Source: Terriglobales bacterium (GTDB lineage: Bacteria; Acidobacteriota; Terriglobia; Terriglobales; Acidobacteriaceae). From it: a stretch of 64,000 nucleotides of DNA. The DNA lies in NCBI GenBank assembly GCA_025462725.1, contig JAOAPE010000012.1:483942-547941 (forward strand), given 5' to 3'. The translations under genes were made by a program, and so were the position numbers. Within the stretch, counting starts at the first letter, position 1, and the number at the start of each line of letters is the position of its first letter. The notes below the pieces were generated by a model. It had not been told where the DNA came from, did no database searches, and worked only from the letters and a program-made list of their open reading frames with translations. Shown piece after piece: positions 10,759 to 20,647 of this stretch.

Positions 10759-11691
10759 ATGGGATCTTTCGGCGAAAAGTTACAACGTGAGCGAGAGATG
10801 CGCAGCATCAGTCTCGATGAGATCGCCGAATCCACCAAGATCAGTTCCCGCATGTTGCGCGCGCTTGAAGAAGAAGAATTCAAAAAACTTCCAGGCGGAA
10901 TCTTCAACAAAGGTTTCGTCCGCGCCTACTCCCGCTATCTCGGTCTCGACGAAGAACAGGCAGTCACGGATTTTCTCGCCGCGGAATACGAGAGCGAGCG
11001 CAAAAATCGCGAGCACGCATCGGAAGATCAGGCGCATCTCTCTGATGAGATCATCGGGCGCAACGGACATCATCGCGACAACGTTTACAACATCCGCGCC
11101 AGCGCCGAAGTTACTTCCGAGGAACCAGCGCAAGCCGCCGGATTGATGACCGCAGCGATTGTCATTGTGGTTGTTTTGGGAGTCGGCGGATTCGGCTGGA
11201 AGTATCTGCGTAATTCCGCAAGCGCAGCCAATGCCGCACAGCCTGCCGCCCTAAAAGCTGCTCCGCTCGCGCAACCGGTTCAGCAACCGATTCCGCAACC
11301 GATCACGCCGGCCGTCAGCACCCCGTCCACTACTACTTCAGATGCAATATCTGCTAAGTCAGAAATTCCAACTGCCGCAGCTTCTACACCCGATGCATCC
11401 TTAACGCCCGCTACAGACGCCCCCGCAGCTTCCACCAGCAATCTCAATCTTGTGGTGCAAACGACTGACAAGTCCTGGGTCGAAGTTAAGTCCGACGGAA
11501 CTATCAAATGGCAGGGTGAACTCGGTGCCAGTTCCAAGCGCTCTTTCCACGCGGAAAAGGAACTTGTCATAAAGCTCGGCAACGCAGCTGCCGTCGAGCT
11601 TTCTTACAATGGAAAGACGCTGCCACGTTTTTCTCCTGAGACCAAAACCAAGACCCTGACCTTTACCGCCGATAACTCCTCCACCCGCTAA
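10759..11691 (+). CDS. RodZ-like membrane protein with HTH_25 and DUF4115
   Basis: A 310-residue protein with the RodZ layout: a cytoplasmic helix-turn-helix (residues 1-75, LQREREMRSISLDEIAESTKIS), a charged linker, one membrane helix at about 131-150 (AAIVIVVVLGVGGFGW), a long Ala/Pro/Thr linker, and a C-terminal DUF4115 beta domain (about 225-305, VVQTTDKSWVEVKSDG, ELVIKLGNAAAVELSYNGK). RodZ links MreB to the membrane and helps set cell shape, but many family members in this phylum are uncharacterised. An AAGGA site lies just before the ATG. Confidence 0.82.
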   Translation: MGSFGEKLQREREMRSISLDEIAESTKISSRMLRALEEEEFKKLPGGIFNKGFVRAYSRYLGLDEEQAVTDFLAAEYESERKNREHASEDQAHLSDEIIGRNGHHRDNVYNIRASAEVTSEEPAQAAGLMTAAIVIVVVLGVGGFGWKYLRNSASAANAAQPAALKAAPLAQPVQQPIPQPITPAVSTPSTTTSDAISAKSEIPTAAASTPDASLTPATDAPAASTSNLNLVVQTTDKSWVEVKSDGTIKWQGELGASSKRSFHAEKELVIKLGNAAAVELSYNGKTLPRFSPETKTKTLTFTADNSSTR

Positions 11692-11974
11692 TCCATTCAC
11701 CCTCTGAAATCACCCGATTAATGCACATACGTGCGGAAACTTGCGACATCCGCGACATTCCGCTCCAACCTCTGTAAAATTTATGCATACTAATAAGGAG
11801 AGCACCGCGTGCGCTCATTGCCCGCAGTCCTCTCGTTTGTTAATTTTGAATAAGAACTTACAAGAGATTTGTCTTCTTTTTGCTTCCGCGGTATCCCTCA
11901 AAACTCGCCTAAGTGTGCGAGCTTACCCGAAGCCTTAATTGGATCGATGTCTGACTATTAGGAGGATTGCGACC
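11692..11974. other. Intergenic leader before metK
   Basis: This 283-base stretch lies between the rodZ-like gene and metK. I looked for a SAM-type riboswitch, which would be expected here, and could not fold a convincing one. An AGGAGG ribosome site (11960-11965) decides the metK start. Nothing else is recognised. Confidence 0.4.
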
Positions 11975-13150
11975 TTGCCTTCCCGCGATAAATTTCTTTT
12001 CACTTCAGAATCGGTGACCGAAGGTCACCCTGACAAAATTGCTGACCAGATCTCTGACGCTATTCTGGACGCCTGCCTCGCCGACGATCCCACCAGCCGT
12101 GTAGCGTGCGAAACGCTGACTACTACCGGTCTGGTCGTTATCTCCGGCGAGATCACCACGAAGGCTTACGTGGATTTCCAATCCATCGTTCGCGGCACCG
12201 TAACCGCTGTCGGATATACAGACGCCGCTTACGGCTTCGACTCCAACACTTGCGCCGTAATCAGCTCCATTCACTCGCAATCGCCTGACATCGCTCAGGG
12301 TGTTGATACAGGCGGCGCCGGCGACCAGGGCATGATGTTCGGATACGCCACCAACGAGAACGAAGAGCTGATGCCGACACCTATCGCGCTGGCCCACAAG
12401 CTCACCATGCGTCTCGCTGAAGTGCGTAAGAGCGGACAACTCCACTATCTTCGTCCCGACGGCAAATCCCAGGTCACAGTCGAATACAACTCCAAGCACC
12501 AGCCTGTCCGCGTTGACGCCGTTGTTATCTCCACACAGCATGCGGAAAACATCGACAACGAAACCATTCACGCTGACATTCTGAAGCACGTCATCCAGAT
12601 CGCCATCCCGGCCAAACTGCTCGACGAAAACACCAAGTACCACATCAATCCCACCGGACGCTTCGTAGTCGGCGGCCCCATGGGTGACACCGGCCTCACC
12701 GGCCGCAAGATCATCGTTGACACCTACGGCGGTATGGGACGCCACGGCGGCGGAGCATTCAGCGGCAAGGACGCCACCAAAGTCGATCGCTCTGCCTGCT
12801 ACATGGCCCGATACATCGCCAAGAACATCGTCGCAGCCGGCCTCGCCGACCGCGCCGAAGTTCAGCTGGCGTATGCCATCGGAGTCGCCGAACCTGTCAG
12901 CGTCCTCGTCGACACATTTGGAACCGGCAAGATCGCGGAAGACAAGATCGAGCAGCTCGTCCGCGAAAACTTCCGTCTCACTCCGAAGGGCATTATTGAA
13001 ACATTGAACCTGCGCCGCCCCATCTATAAGAAGACGGCAGCGTACGGACACTTCGGCCGCAAAGATCCTGACTTCACCTGGGAAGCAACCGACAAGGCTG
13101 CCACTCTGCGTGAGAAAGCCGGATTGGCCCAAGAAAAAGCTACCAAGTAA
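11975..13150 (+). CDS. metK: S-adenosylmethionine synthetase
   Basis: Makes SAM from methionine and ATP in the cytoplasm. It has 391 residues, normal for the family. Motifs include [16 protein letters not shown] near the N-terminus, [12 protein letters not shown], and the phosphate-binding GGGAFSGKD. The start is TTG 11975, set by an AGGAGG site nine bases upstream; a further TTG at 11939 would add 12 residues without a ribosome site. It is followed by a terminator hairpin and then ahcY, so SAM formation and recycling are side by side. Confidence 0.96.
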   Translation: MPSRDKFLFTSESVTEGHPDKIADQISDAILDACLADDPTSRVACETLTTTGLVVISGEITTKAYVDFQSIVRGTVTAVGYTDAAYGFDSNTCAVISSIHSQSPDIAQGVDTGGAGDQGMMFGYATNENEELMPTPIALAHKLTMRLAEVRKSGQLHYLRPDGKSQVTVEYNSKHQPVRVDAVVISTQHAENIDNETIHADILKHVIQIAIPAKLLDENTKYHINPTGRFVVGGPMGDTGLTGRKIIVDTYGGMGRHGGGAFSGKDATKVDRSACYMARYIAKNIVAAGLADRAEVQLAYAIGVAEPVSVLVDTFGTGKIAEDKIEQLVRENFRLTPKGIIETLNLRRPIYKKTAAYGHFGRKDPDFTWEATDKAATLREKAGLAQEKATK

Positions 13151-13155
13151 AGTAA

Positions 13156-14547
<1,392 letters not shown>

Positions 14548-14581
14548 GGAACTTGTAGCGCCGGCGTCTCGCCGGCATGAA

Positions 14582-14610
14582 GAAAGGGGCGACTTCGGTC
14601 GCCCCCTTTC
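14582..14610 (+). terminator. Strong intrinsic terminator after ahcY
   Basis: A GGGGCGAC stem with a stable TTCG tetraloop and a GTCGCCCC return arm, extended by GAAA/TTTC. It sits 35 bases after the ahcY stop and just after a smaller GCCGGCG...CGCCGGC hairpin. Confidence 0.85.
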
Positions 14611-14659
14611 CTTTGCTCTCCGCAGCAATACCAGCTAAACACTGATAGCTTCTGCCTTT

Positions 14660-14697
14660 GTCCTTACTAGAAACTAAAAACTAGAAACTAGGAACTG
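14660..14697. repeat. Short tandem repeat of the CTAGAAA / CTAAAA type
   Basis: About five near-copies of a seven-base unit (ACTAGAA, ACTAAAA) overlap the 3' end of the PEP-CTERM gene. Related A/G/C/T heptamer runs occur at 49414-49440 and 53697-53757. Confidence 0.5.
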
Positions 14698-15385
14698 ACC
14701 TTTTCCTCATTCTCCCCACCAGCCCCACAACACCACTTCCCAGCAGCAACAACGAACTGGGTTCCGGGACCGGAGTCTGCGATGAACTGATCGTGATCGT
14801 CCCTGACAAGATCGGATCATCCGACTGGAAAGTCACCGGATCGAAGAATGGATTATTCACCGGATCGCCCGAAGCGAATCCCTGTCCTGCATAACTGCAA
14901 AGCCCTGCCATTGTCCCAGGAGAGCGGGCATCGCAATCATGCGCCGACACAATAGCGTACACGCCGTCAACAAACGTCGGATTCGCCAGGCTGCCGCTGA
15001 ACAACTCACTTGACGCCAACACAAATCCCAACCGGTTTAATTGCAGGTCGTCCTGGAACAATGCCAGGCCGCCGTCATGTGCCGAATTGCGGATCAAGAG
15101 GGAAGGAGGTCCCAGCGTCGAGACCAGCACTCCATTGCTGTACACCGGCAATGACGCACCGCAGAGCAGCGACGCTCCTTCGCTGCCGCCGCACACAACC
15201 GGGTTGCGGTCGATCGAGAATTGCAACGCGAAGTTCGATGTCGGACTCGGCGCCGCTCCCGTGTACTGGTAAGTTCCGTTCACCGTGATCGTGACCGTGT
15301 CGGCCATCGCGGACACGCTTAATAGCGCAACTGCGATGGCTGCAAACAGGCCTAAAAACCGTTTTGCTGATTGCCCGCACTTCAT
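14681..15385 (-). CDS. PEP-CTERM sorting-domain protein
   Basis: A 234-residue exported protein. A signal peptide (about 1-28) leads into a beta-rich body starting TVTITVNGTYQYTG with several cysteines. The C-terminus has the PEP-CTERM signal: VPEPSS, a hydrophobic helix LLLLGSGVVGLVG, then basic RMRKR. In species with this system the tail is handled by an exosortase and the protein goes to the cell surface, often with exopolysaccharide. No exosortase is in the window. A sigma54-like promoter lies 39 bases upstream. A second PEP-CTERM gene is at 20.6 kb. Confidence 0.85.
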   Translation of the reverse strand: MKCGQSAKRFLGLFAAIAVALLSVSAMADTVTITVNGTYQYTGAAPSPTSNFALQFSIDRNPVVCGGSEGASLLCGASLPVYSNGVLVSTLGPPSLLIRNSAHDGGLALFQDDLQLNRLGFVLASSELFSGSLANPTFVDGVYAIVSAHDCDARSPGTMAGLCSYAGQGFASGDPVNNPFFDPVTFQSDDPILSGTITISSSQTPVPEPSSLLLLGSGVVGLVGRMRKRSVPSF

Positions 15386-15422
15386 CAGACACCTCGCCTA
15401 TATAGATTTCCACCTTGGAAAA

Positions 15423-15439
15423 AGCACGTTCGCTTCCAA
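15423..15439 (-). promoter_or_regulatory. Candidate sigma54 (-24/-12) promoter of PEP-CTERM gene 1
   Basis: On the minus strand the sequence TTGGAAGCGAACGTGCTT keeps the GG and GC pairs with exactly 10 bases between them. Transcription would start about 27 bases before the ATG. The equivalent position of the other PEP-CTERM gene carries a similar site. Confidence 0.45.
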
Positions 15440-15838
15440 TCCGGCGACAGCATTACCCGCACTGAATCTGCAACTTGCGGGCTTTGGGGGATCGCGTTAT
15501 TTGGCCTTTGCGAATCACTTTGCATACGAAGTGCAAGAAGTTGCAGATGTGGACGGCGGATGCTTGTCTTCAACGGCGAAACCGAGAACGGTATTTGTTG
15601 TCATCCAGAGCGCCTTTCTTCTGGCGCGAAGGATCTTGCGCTTGGAGACACCAGCATAGTTACTGGTTGATACCTCGCCCTCGCCCTCCCCCTCCCCCTC
15701 CCCCCTAGCTAAGATAGCCAGAATGACGACTTTAGGAGGAAACTGCATCCCAAAATGAACGTCATTCAGTTCCGGTGTTTACGGGTTGATATCTCCCTCC
15801 CCCTCTCCCCTCCCCAGTTGTAAGCTACCTTGTTTGCC
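15440..15838. other. Non-coding stretch with dispersed repeat and C/T-rich tracts
   Basis: About 400 bases without a convincing gene. It holds a GTCATCCAGAGCG...CGAAGGATCT motif near 15,600 (relative of the one at 3,850), and C/T-rich simple sequence at about 15,672-15,707 and 15,790-15,815. The ORFs here overlap these tracts and look spurious. Confidence 0.5.
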
Positions 15839-16189
15839 TCACTTACAAAATTTCGGTCTGCAAAATATAGATTCGATTGCACTTTGGCGTAAATTCCTCA
15901 TTCTATTGGCGATACGAATTAGCTGTAAGCGATACGAGTTGGCGATGCCGAAGAGCAGCGTGCGTCCGATCTCGGAATCGATGCGATGCGAGAGCACGGC
16001 GTTCATGACTTTGTGCAGGGCGTCGAAGCGAGCGCGGTTGGAATCGAGGGCGGCGATGTTGATGTCGCGGCGTTTGAGTTTGTGGCGGCGATGCTGGTGG
16101 TGAAAATGGCAGTGAGTGGAATTGCGCAGCGCCGGGGATTGGCATCGGTGTCCGTTAACTTTGAGGTGAATGCAAGTGCGGAAGTACAT
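15839..16189 (-). CDS. Small Cys/His-rich protein, possible zinc-binding
   Basis: A 116-residue basic protein with an N-terminal Cys/His cluster (CIHLKVNGHRCQSPALRNSTHCHFHH), a pattern found in a family of small acidobacterial proteins usually written C-x6-9-C-x-S-P-A-L...C-x-F-H. The rest is helical (DSEIGRTLLFGIANSYRLQLIRIAN). The pattern suggests zinc binding. It sits in repeat-rich sequence, so it may be part of a mobile or decaying region. Function is unknown. Confidence 0.5.
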   Translation of the reverse strand: MYFRTCIHLKVNGHRCQSPALRNSTHCHFHHQHRRHKLKRRDINIAALDSNRARFDALHKVMNAVLSHRIDSEIGRTLLFGIANSYRLQLIRIANRMRNLRQSAIESIFCRPKFCK

Positions 16190-16447
16190 TTGCTGAATGA
16201 TATTGTAATTGCCGCGATGTTGTCAAATTGTTGTGTTTCCACCACGGAGATGCAGAGGAACAGAGAAGGACAATTGGTAACGGGAACAAGCGCGGTGGCT
16301 CCCGTGTCTAAATCAGACACTAAGTCCGATAAAACAACATTTCTCCTACCACAACTTGGATTCTCACAGGCGTTTGGAATTGGCGTTCCTTTGTCCCGAA
16401 ACAGTGTTAGTTTTGCTTGTCGTTGTTGTTCGCAATGGAAAGTTTCC
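16190..16447. other. Non-coding stretch with dispersed repeat copy
   Basis: Contains a copy of the CACCACGGAGA...CAGAG repeat (16240-16269) and a perfect 6-bp hairpin GTGTCT-AAATC-AGACAC (16304-16320). No gene is supported. Confidence 0.45.
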
Positions 16448-17206
16448 TTGAACAGTTCGTACACTAGGCTAGTAAAGAGCGCTGGCAGGGCGCTGGCCTG
16501 TGCCATGCTCTTGGTCTTGAGCCTCCACGGATACAACTACTATTTGCAGTTCAAAGCCGAAAGAATGGTGCGGGCGGTCATGGCCTTACGAACAGGGAAA
16601 GCAAGCCTGGACGATGCAGTAGCCGTTGCCAATGAATTTGGACTCCAGAGAACTTCTGAGAATGATCAGGCATGTGACACACATTCCGAATGCTCTTGGC
16701 GCGGGCAAATTGCCAACCCTCTGCCACTTGATTATTCCTTCGTGAGGTATTTAGGTGTGCACTATTGGAGTATTGCCGCATCAATCGCCGTAAAAGACGA
16801 TCATGTTCAAGGAACCCATACCGGCTTATTGGTCCGGTCCCCCGGCCCAGAAGGTGATCTTGTTGCGGACATAAACAGTGATACCGTGTTTCGAAACCGG
16901 CGCGCATTTCTGCCTTTCGCTCGTGTTACTTATCCTTACAATCCAGCCTTGAATTTATGCTGGCACTTTTTTGTGAATACTGGGCCTAGCCCAGCCAGCG
17001 CCGTGCAGCTACCAGAGTTGGACATCAACTTCAATTGCCTTGCAGGCCTTCGAGCATGCAAACGCATGTCTGACCTGATGCCCTCTGCTTGGGATGACTA
17101 CACGCGCATTGAGAAGAAGGAAGTGGACTGGAGCGCAATGGAAAAAGAAGTGAGATCTGATGTCCGGTGCCATTTGGGAGATAGCTCAGGGCTGCAACGC
17201 AGGTAG
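16448..17206 (+). CDS. Hypothetical membrane-anchored protein
   Basis: About 252 residues from TTG 16448, which has a GGAAAG site eight bases upstream. A single N-terminal hydrophobic helix (ALACAMLLVLSLHGYNYYL) would anchor or export it, and the soluble part carries four to six cysteines (QACDTHSECSW; LNLCWHFFV; FNCLAGLRAC), so disulfides outside the cytoplasm are plausible. The open frame extends back to 15986 over repeat sequence and another gene's strand, which I do not believe. No family recognised; start uncertain. Confidence 0.5.
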   Translation: MNSSYTRLVKSAGRALACAMLLVLSLHGYNYYLQFKAERMVRAVMALRTGKASLDDAVAVANEFGLQRTSENDQACDTHSECSWRGQIANPLPLDYSFVRYLGVHYWSIAASIAVKDDHVQGTHTGLLVRSPGPEGDLVADINSDTVFRNRRAFLPFARVTYPYNPALNLCWHFFVNTGPSPASAVQLPELDINFNCLAGLRACKRMSDLMPSAWDDYTRIEKKEVDWSAMEKEVRSDVRCHLGDSSGLQRR

Positions 17207-17273
17207 TGGGGCAGCCAATGCCGGCGATTCCAGTAGGAAGCCCGGTGTTATGGCAGTAAGATACATCACCTCC

Positions 17274-18260
17274 ATGAGATATCTTTCGTTTCTAGCGCTT
17301 CTGTGCGCGGTCCTCTCATCTGCGGCGTCTGACAAAGGCGCAGAGATTCCGAAGCGCGCGATTGAACAATCGCAGATCACTCTGCCCGGCTCTCAACCAT
17401 TTCATCTTCGCGCCAAAGTTCTGGAAGCGACGAACAAAAATAACGAGGACTATCGGGCTGAGATCGAAGAATACTGGGCGGCACCGAACAAGTGGCGTCG
17501 GACGGTGACGACACCGACGTTCTCGCAGACACTCATCGTCAACGGCGACAAAGTCAGTGAAGAGCTGAAGGGTGATTACTATCCGAATTGGCTGCACACA
17601 CTGGTAGACGCGACATTCGATCAGCAAGCTTCACTCAAAGACATTGACTTAGACCAATCAGATGACAATCCCAGAATAGGTGGAAAGCTGTCGTGTCGGC
17701 GGTTCGCTTTTCGGGCGGGCGTTCCACCACAGAACAACGTCTTCTCAACTTTTTGTTTCGATGGAACACTGCTGGAGTCCGTGGGAAAGCCGGGCTATTA
17801 CGCGCAGTATCTTTCGTACAGAAAATTTGGCGAAAAGAAAGTGGCGCACCATATCCGCGAGTACTTGGAACCGGGAACGGAATTGGAGGAGAACATCGAG
17901 GAGCTGGATTCTTGGACGCCGGATGAAGCGATGTTGAGCGTGAAAGAGGCGGGAGAGCAACTTCAAACTCTGATTCTGAATGAAGCCGTTCTGCGAAAGT
18001 TGGCACCAGATGCGCCAGAGATGAAGTGGCCGCCGATACACGGAGGAAAAGCTGCAGGCGTTTTGAGCATTTACGTGTGCTTGGATCGGGATGGAAAAAT
18101 CCGGGAGACCTATGGACTCAATTCAGATCATCCGGAGATGACGGACGCCGCTCAAAAGCAATTGAGGAGCTGGAACTTCAAGAAGGCAACAAGTCACGGA
18201 ATGCCGGTGCAGGTGAACGGGATTCTGACCTTTGCGTATGTGACGAAACTGGTGAAGTAG
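17274..18260 (+). CDS. Secreted protein with TonB-like C-terminal domain
   Basis: A 328-residue protein with a signal peptide from ATG 17274 (MRYLSFLALLCAVLSSAAS). The middle part (EIEEYWAAPNKWRRTVTTPTFSQTLIVNGDKVSEE) resembles outer-membrane lipoprotein-sorting-like domains. The last 90 residues (GVLSIYVCLDRDGKIRETYGLN ... AQKQLRSWNFKKAT) have the TonB C-terminal pattern 'V.V.ID.DG.V......S......A....V..W.F'. In this phylum the fusion is common and usually secreted. It lacks the N-terminal TonB anchor and proline spacer, so it is not a classical TonB. Confidence 0.7.
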   Translation: MRYLSFLALLCAVLSSAASDKGAEIPKRAIEQSQITLPGSQPFHLRAKVLEATNKNNEDYRAEIEEYWAAPNKWRRTVTTPTFSQTLIVNGDKVSEELKGDYYPNWLHTLVDATFDQQASLKDIDLDQSDDNPRIGGKLSCRRFAFRAGVPPQNNVFSTFCFDGTLLESVGKPGYYAQYLSYRKFGEKKVAHHIREYLEPGTELEENIEELDSWTPDEAMLSVKEAGEQLQTLILNEAVLRKLAPDAPEMKWPPIHGGKAAGVLSIYVCLDRDGKIRETYGLNSDHPEMTDAAQKQLRSWNFKKATSHGMPVQVNGILTFAYVTKLVK

Positions 18261-18283
18261 CCCTGGTCTGTCGCTGACCTCAG

Positions 18284-18372
18284 CGGCTAAAGCCGAGTCG
18301 GAGGCGGTCTGACCGGCACGGCTGAAGCCGTGCCCCTCCAAAGCCAAGTCCGAAAGCCCAGGGCTAAAGCCC
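18284..18372. repeat. Cluster of three mini-hairpins with a GGCT-(A/G)AA-AGCC core
   Basis: Three small inverted repeats share one core: CGGCTAAAGCCG at 18284-18295, GGCACGGCTGAAGCCGTGCC at 18315-18334, and GGGCTAAAGCCC at 18361-18372. They fill the gap between two genes and resemble REP-type dispersed palindromes. Confidence 0.55.
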
Positions 18373-18468
18373 GTCATTTTTCTGCGGAAGGATGAGCTGA
18401 AGCCCCGTTGTCCCGGCGAAAGAACAAAAGGAATGGTCGCCCTGCTCGAACCCGCATACAATTTCCCG

Positions 18469-19224
18469 ATGCATCGGATGAGAAGCTTGCTCTTACTGTT
18501 TGTGTGTATTGCGCCGTCTGTTTGTGTAGGAGACTCATCCGCGGACCAGCGCAAAGCCGCAATTGTTGCGAAAGCAGATAAGTTGTTCGAAGCGCGGTAC
18601 ACCCCTCCGAAGGATAAGTCCCTAAGGCTTTTCGACAAAGAGCGGGAGACTGGACCGGCAGATGAAATCATTTATCGGCACGGTGCAAGTTATGTTATCC
18701 GAATAGTCTTCGCGGATGATGGAACACTTGCACGTGTTCAATTACTCCCAAAGGCGCTTCTTCACGTCGATAATTGGAGAGACGTTCCTGCAGAAGTGCA
18801 ACTGTCGCCGTCAGAAATGAAATGGCTTCTCCAATCCACTGACAATCTGCAAAAGCTTGGCGAGCCCAAGCAGCTGACGCAACCTCCCAGCGGCTGTTTT
18901 CAGTCGGGCCAGAATCTGTACTGTACCGATTTTTACGAACATGCCAGCGTCAATCACTTCAACCTCGAAAGAATGAAACAGGATCGGTCACCTAAGGCAC
19001 TGTTGAAACAAGTCACTATCGCTTACAAGCAAGTTGTGTCCGGTATGGTCGAAGACATAAAGGTGGAAGACGATCAGCATCAAATAAGGGTCGGACGCAA
19101 TTGGTATGGGCAAAAGAGCGACATCTTCAAAGACGTGCATAAAGAATCATTCGTGCAGTTTGAAAGTCTTGGTTGCACCGCGAACGTCAAGGTATGTATC
19201 GCAAACCGTCCCGAAGTGAAATAG
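18469..19224 (+). CDS. Secreted protein of unknown function
   Basis: About 251 residues with a signal peptide (MRSLLLLFVCIAPSVCVG; ATG 18469 or 18478). The mature protein is mixed alpha/beta with an acidic DDGTLARVQLLP strand, a CFQSGQNLYCTDFYE loop that could hold a disulfide, and a C-terminal SLGCTANVKVCIA. No catalytic motif is apparent and I do not recognise the family. It sits with two other secreted unknowns in a repeat-rich area. Confidence 0.6.
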   Translation: MHRMRSLLLLFVCIAPSVCVGDSSADQRKAAIVAKADKLFEARYTPPKDKSLRLFDKERETGPADEIIYRHGASYVIRIVFADDGTLARVQLLPKALLHVDNWRDVPAEVQLSPSEMKWLLQSTDNLQKLGEPKQLTQPPSGCFQSGQNLYCTDFYEHASVNHFNLERMKQDRSPKALLKQVTIAYKQVVSGMVEDIKVEDDQHQIRVGRNWYGQKSDIFKDVHKESFVQFESLGCTANVKVCIANRPEVK

Positions 19225-19300
19225 ACCGCCGGCACAGGCTCACGATAAAGGTCGTTCCGTTTTATCCGTACCACGGGACCAAAGAGCAGAACAACAATTC

Positions 19301-19326
19301 CTCCGTGTCTCCGTGCCTCTGTGGTG
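19301..19326 (-). repeat. Inverted copy of the CACCACGGAGA dispersed repeat
   Basis: Read on the minus strand this is CACCACAGAGGCACGGAGAC and onward, the same family as the arm at 3809. It lies directly before the TPR gene. Confidence 0.5.
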
Positions 19327-19333
19327 AAATGAC

Positions 19334-19882
19334 TTGGTGAATTCGAACGCTGAAGTGAAACAACTCATCGCCCGCGCCGACGTCGCCCGACGCGAGAATC
19401 GCCCGACAGATGCGCACGCGGATCTCACTCGCGCGCTGGCGCTCAGCAGGGAATCGTGCGACAAGAATGACTTGCTGCAGTCGCTCAAGAAACTGGGACA
19501 GATCGAGAGCGACCGCAACCGCGGCGACCTCGCTCTGCCGATGTACGAAGAAGCTGTCGCGATCGCACGCGAACTCGCTCGCGGCGATGGTCAGGATGCG
19601 AGCACGGCGCTGGTGTTGGCGCACACTGTCCGCCACCTGGGGGACATTCATCTGGACGCGGGGCGTCCGCAGCTCGCCGAGCCTTGTTACATTGAAGCGC
19701 TGGAGATTTATCGCAGCAATCCGGAGTCGGACACGCTCGACCTGGCAAACGCGATTCGTCCGTTTGCGATCCTCAAAGATGAATCCGGAAATCTCGACGA
19801 AGCGAAAAAACTCTGGACTGAAGCCCGCGACCTCTACGCTGCCGTCAACGTTGAAGCCGGCGTGGAAGAATGTAGCAGATGA
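19334..19882 (+). CDS. TPR-repeat protein
   Basis: A 182-residue soluble helical protein of tetratricopeptide-like repeats: ARRENRPTDAHADLTRALALS, then RNRGDLALPMYEEAVAIARE, AGRPQLAEPCYIEALEIYRS and GNLDEAKKLWTEARDLYA. No signal peptide. Start is TTG 19334 or GTG 19337; neither has a strong ribosome site, and a dispersed repeat lies just upstream, so the true start is uncertain. It is probably a protein-interaction scaffold. Confidence 0.65.
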   Translation: MVNSNAEVKQLIARADVARRENRPTDAHADLTRALALSRESCDKNDLLQSLKKLGQIESDRNRGDLALPMYEEAVAIARELARGDGQDASTALVLAHTVRHLGDIHLDAGRPQLAEPCYIEALEIYRSNPESDTLDLANAIRPFAILKDESGNLDEAKKLWTEARDLYAAVNVEAGVEECSR

Positions 19883-20001
19883 TTGGCGAGGTTGTCGGCC
19901 GAAGCGCAGAAGCAAAAGCCTGACACGGATCACACGGAAAAAATCGGATGAACAAGGATGCAGCAAAGTAAAATTGCTTGCCTTAGAACGTGGAAAGAAG
20001 A

Positions 20002-20604
20002 ATGAAAGCACCGAAGATCATCCTAGCCATTTGGTCCGCAGCGGCACTTGCCGTCACCGCTTCTGGCATATACAACGACGTGCCTGCTCCGGCGATACAA
20101 GGCACCATCGCCGGACTCACACTGGCACTTGTCCTCTGCTGGGTGATCTCAAAACCATTCTGTGCCTGGACACTCAGCCTCAACCTGCGCGCTCTGGTGC
20201 TCTTCCAATGCTGGCGCGTGATTCCCGGCTCGATGTTCCTCTACTACTATTACGAACTGGGCAAGCTGCCGTTTCAGTTCGCTGTCGTCGGCGGAATCGG
20301 CGACATTCTTGTCGGCATCACCGCGCCGCTCGCCGCGATCCTTGCGGACGCGAGATCCACGGCGAAACTCCGCGCCTTAATGGTCTGGCAAGTGTTTGCG
20401 CTATTTGATCTGCTGATGGTGATCCGCGCCGGACTGGTAAACGGTCTTCACGATCCGCAATCGATGATGCCGCTCACGCATTTCCCGCTGTCGCTGTTGC
20501 CGACGCTGCTGGTGCCGCTCACGTTGTTTGTCCACCTGATCACGATGGCGCAGATTCGCCAGACACTGGTGGCAAAAGCGCCGGCATTGAATGGGAGGCA
20601 ATAA
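20002..20604 (+). CDS. Small integral membrane protein
   Basis: About 200 residues with six or so hydrophobic segments (IILAIWSAAALAVTASGIY, GLTLALVLCWVI, FQFAVVGGIGDILVGITAPLAAIL, FALFDLLMVIRAGLV, LSLLPTLLVPLTLFVHLI). ATG 20002 follows a GAAAGAAG purine run and is preferred to the upstream ATG 19990. No transporter signature is recognised. A terminator directly follows the stop codon. Confidence 0.65.
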   Translation: MKAPKIILAIWSAAALAVTASGIYNDVPAPAIQGTIAGLTLALVLCWVISKPFCAWTLSLNLRALVLFQCWRVIPGSMFLYYYYELGKLPFQFAVVGGIGDILVGITAPLAAILADARSTAKLRALMVWQVFALFDLLMVIRAGLVNGLHDPQSMMPLTHFPLSLLPTLLVPLTLFVHLITMAQIRQTLVAKAPALNGRQ

Positions 20605-20605
20605 A

Positions 20606-20629
20606 AATGCCGCCCCGAAAGGCGGCATT
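20606..20629. terminator. Bidirectional terminator between convergent genes
   Basis: AATGCCGCC pairs with GGCGGCATT across a six-base loop (CCGAAA), flanked by an A-run before. It lies between the membrane-protein gene and the convergent PEP-CTERM gene. Confidence 0.75.
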
Positions 20630-20647
20630 CGCACTACCCAGAAATAT

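Noticed and set aside
11692-11974. Possible SAM or SAH riboswitch upstream of metK
   Set aside because: I looked for the SAM-I, SAM-II and SAH core patterns and could not place the conserved stems. A covariance search would be needed to exclude a divergent one.
12005-13132. A 375-residue open frame antisense to metK
   Set aside because: metK is certain on the plus strand; the antisense protein is low-quality Val/Gly/Asp-rich sequence, a typical shadow of a codon-biased gene.
15660-15820. C/T-rich tracts as a possible CRISPR array or regulatory repeat
   Set aside because: Only simple-sequence repetition; no repeat-spacer pattern. No CRISPR array or cas gene was seen anywhere in the window.
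15986-16447. N-terminal extension of the hypothetical gene ending at 17206
   Set aside because: It runs over a dispersed repeat and the opposite strand of the Cys/His-rich gene; the hydrophobic anchor and ribosome site support a start at about 16448.
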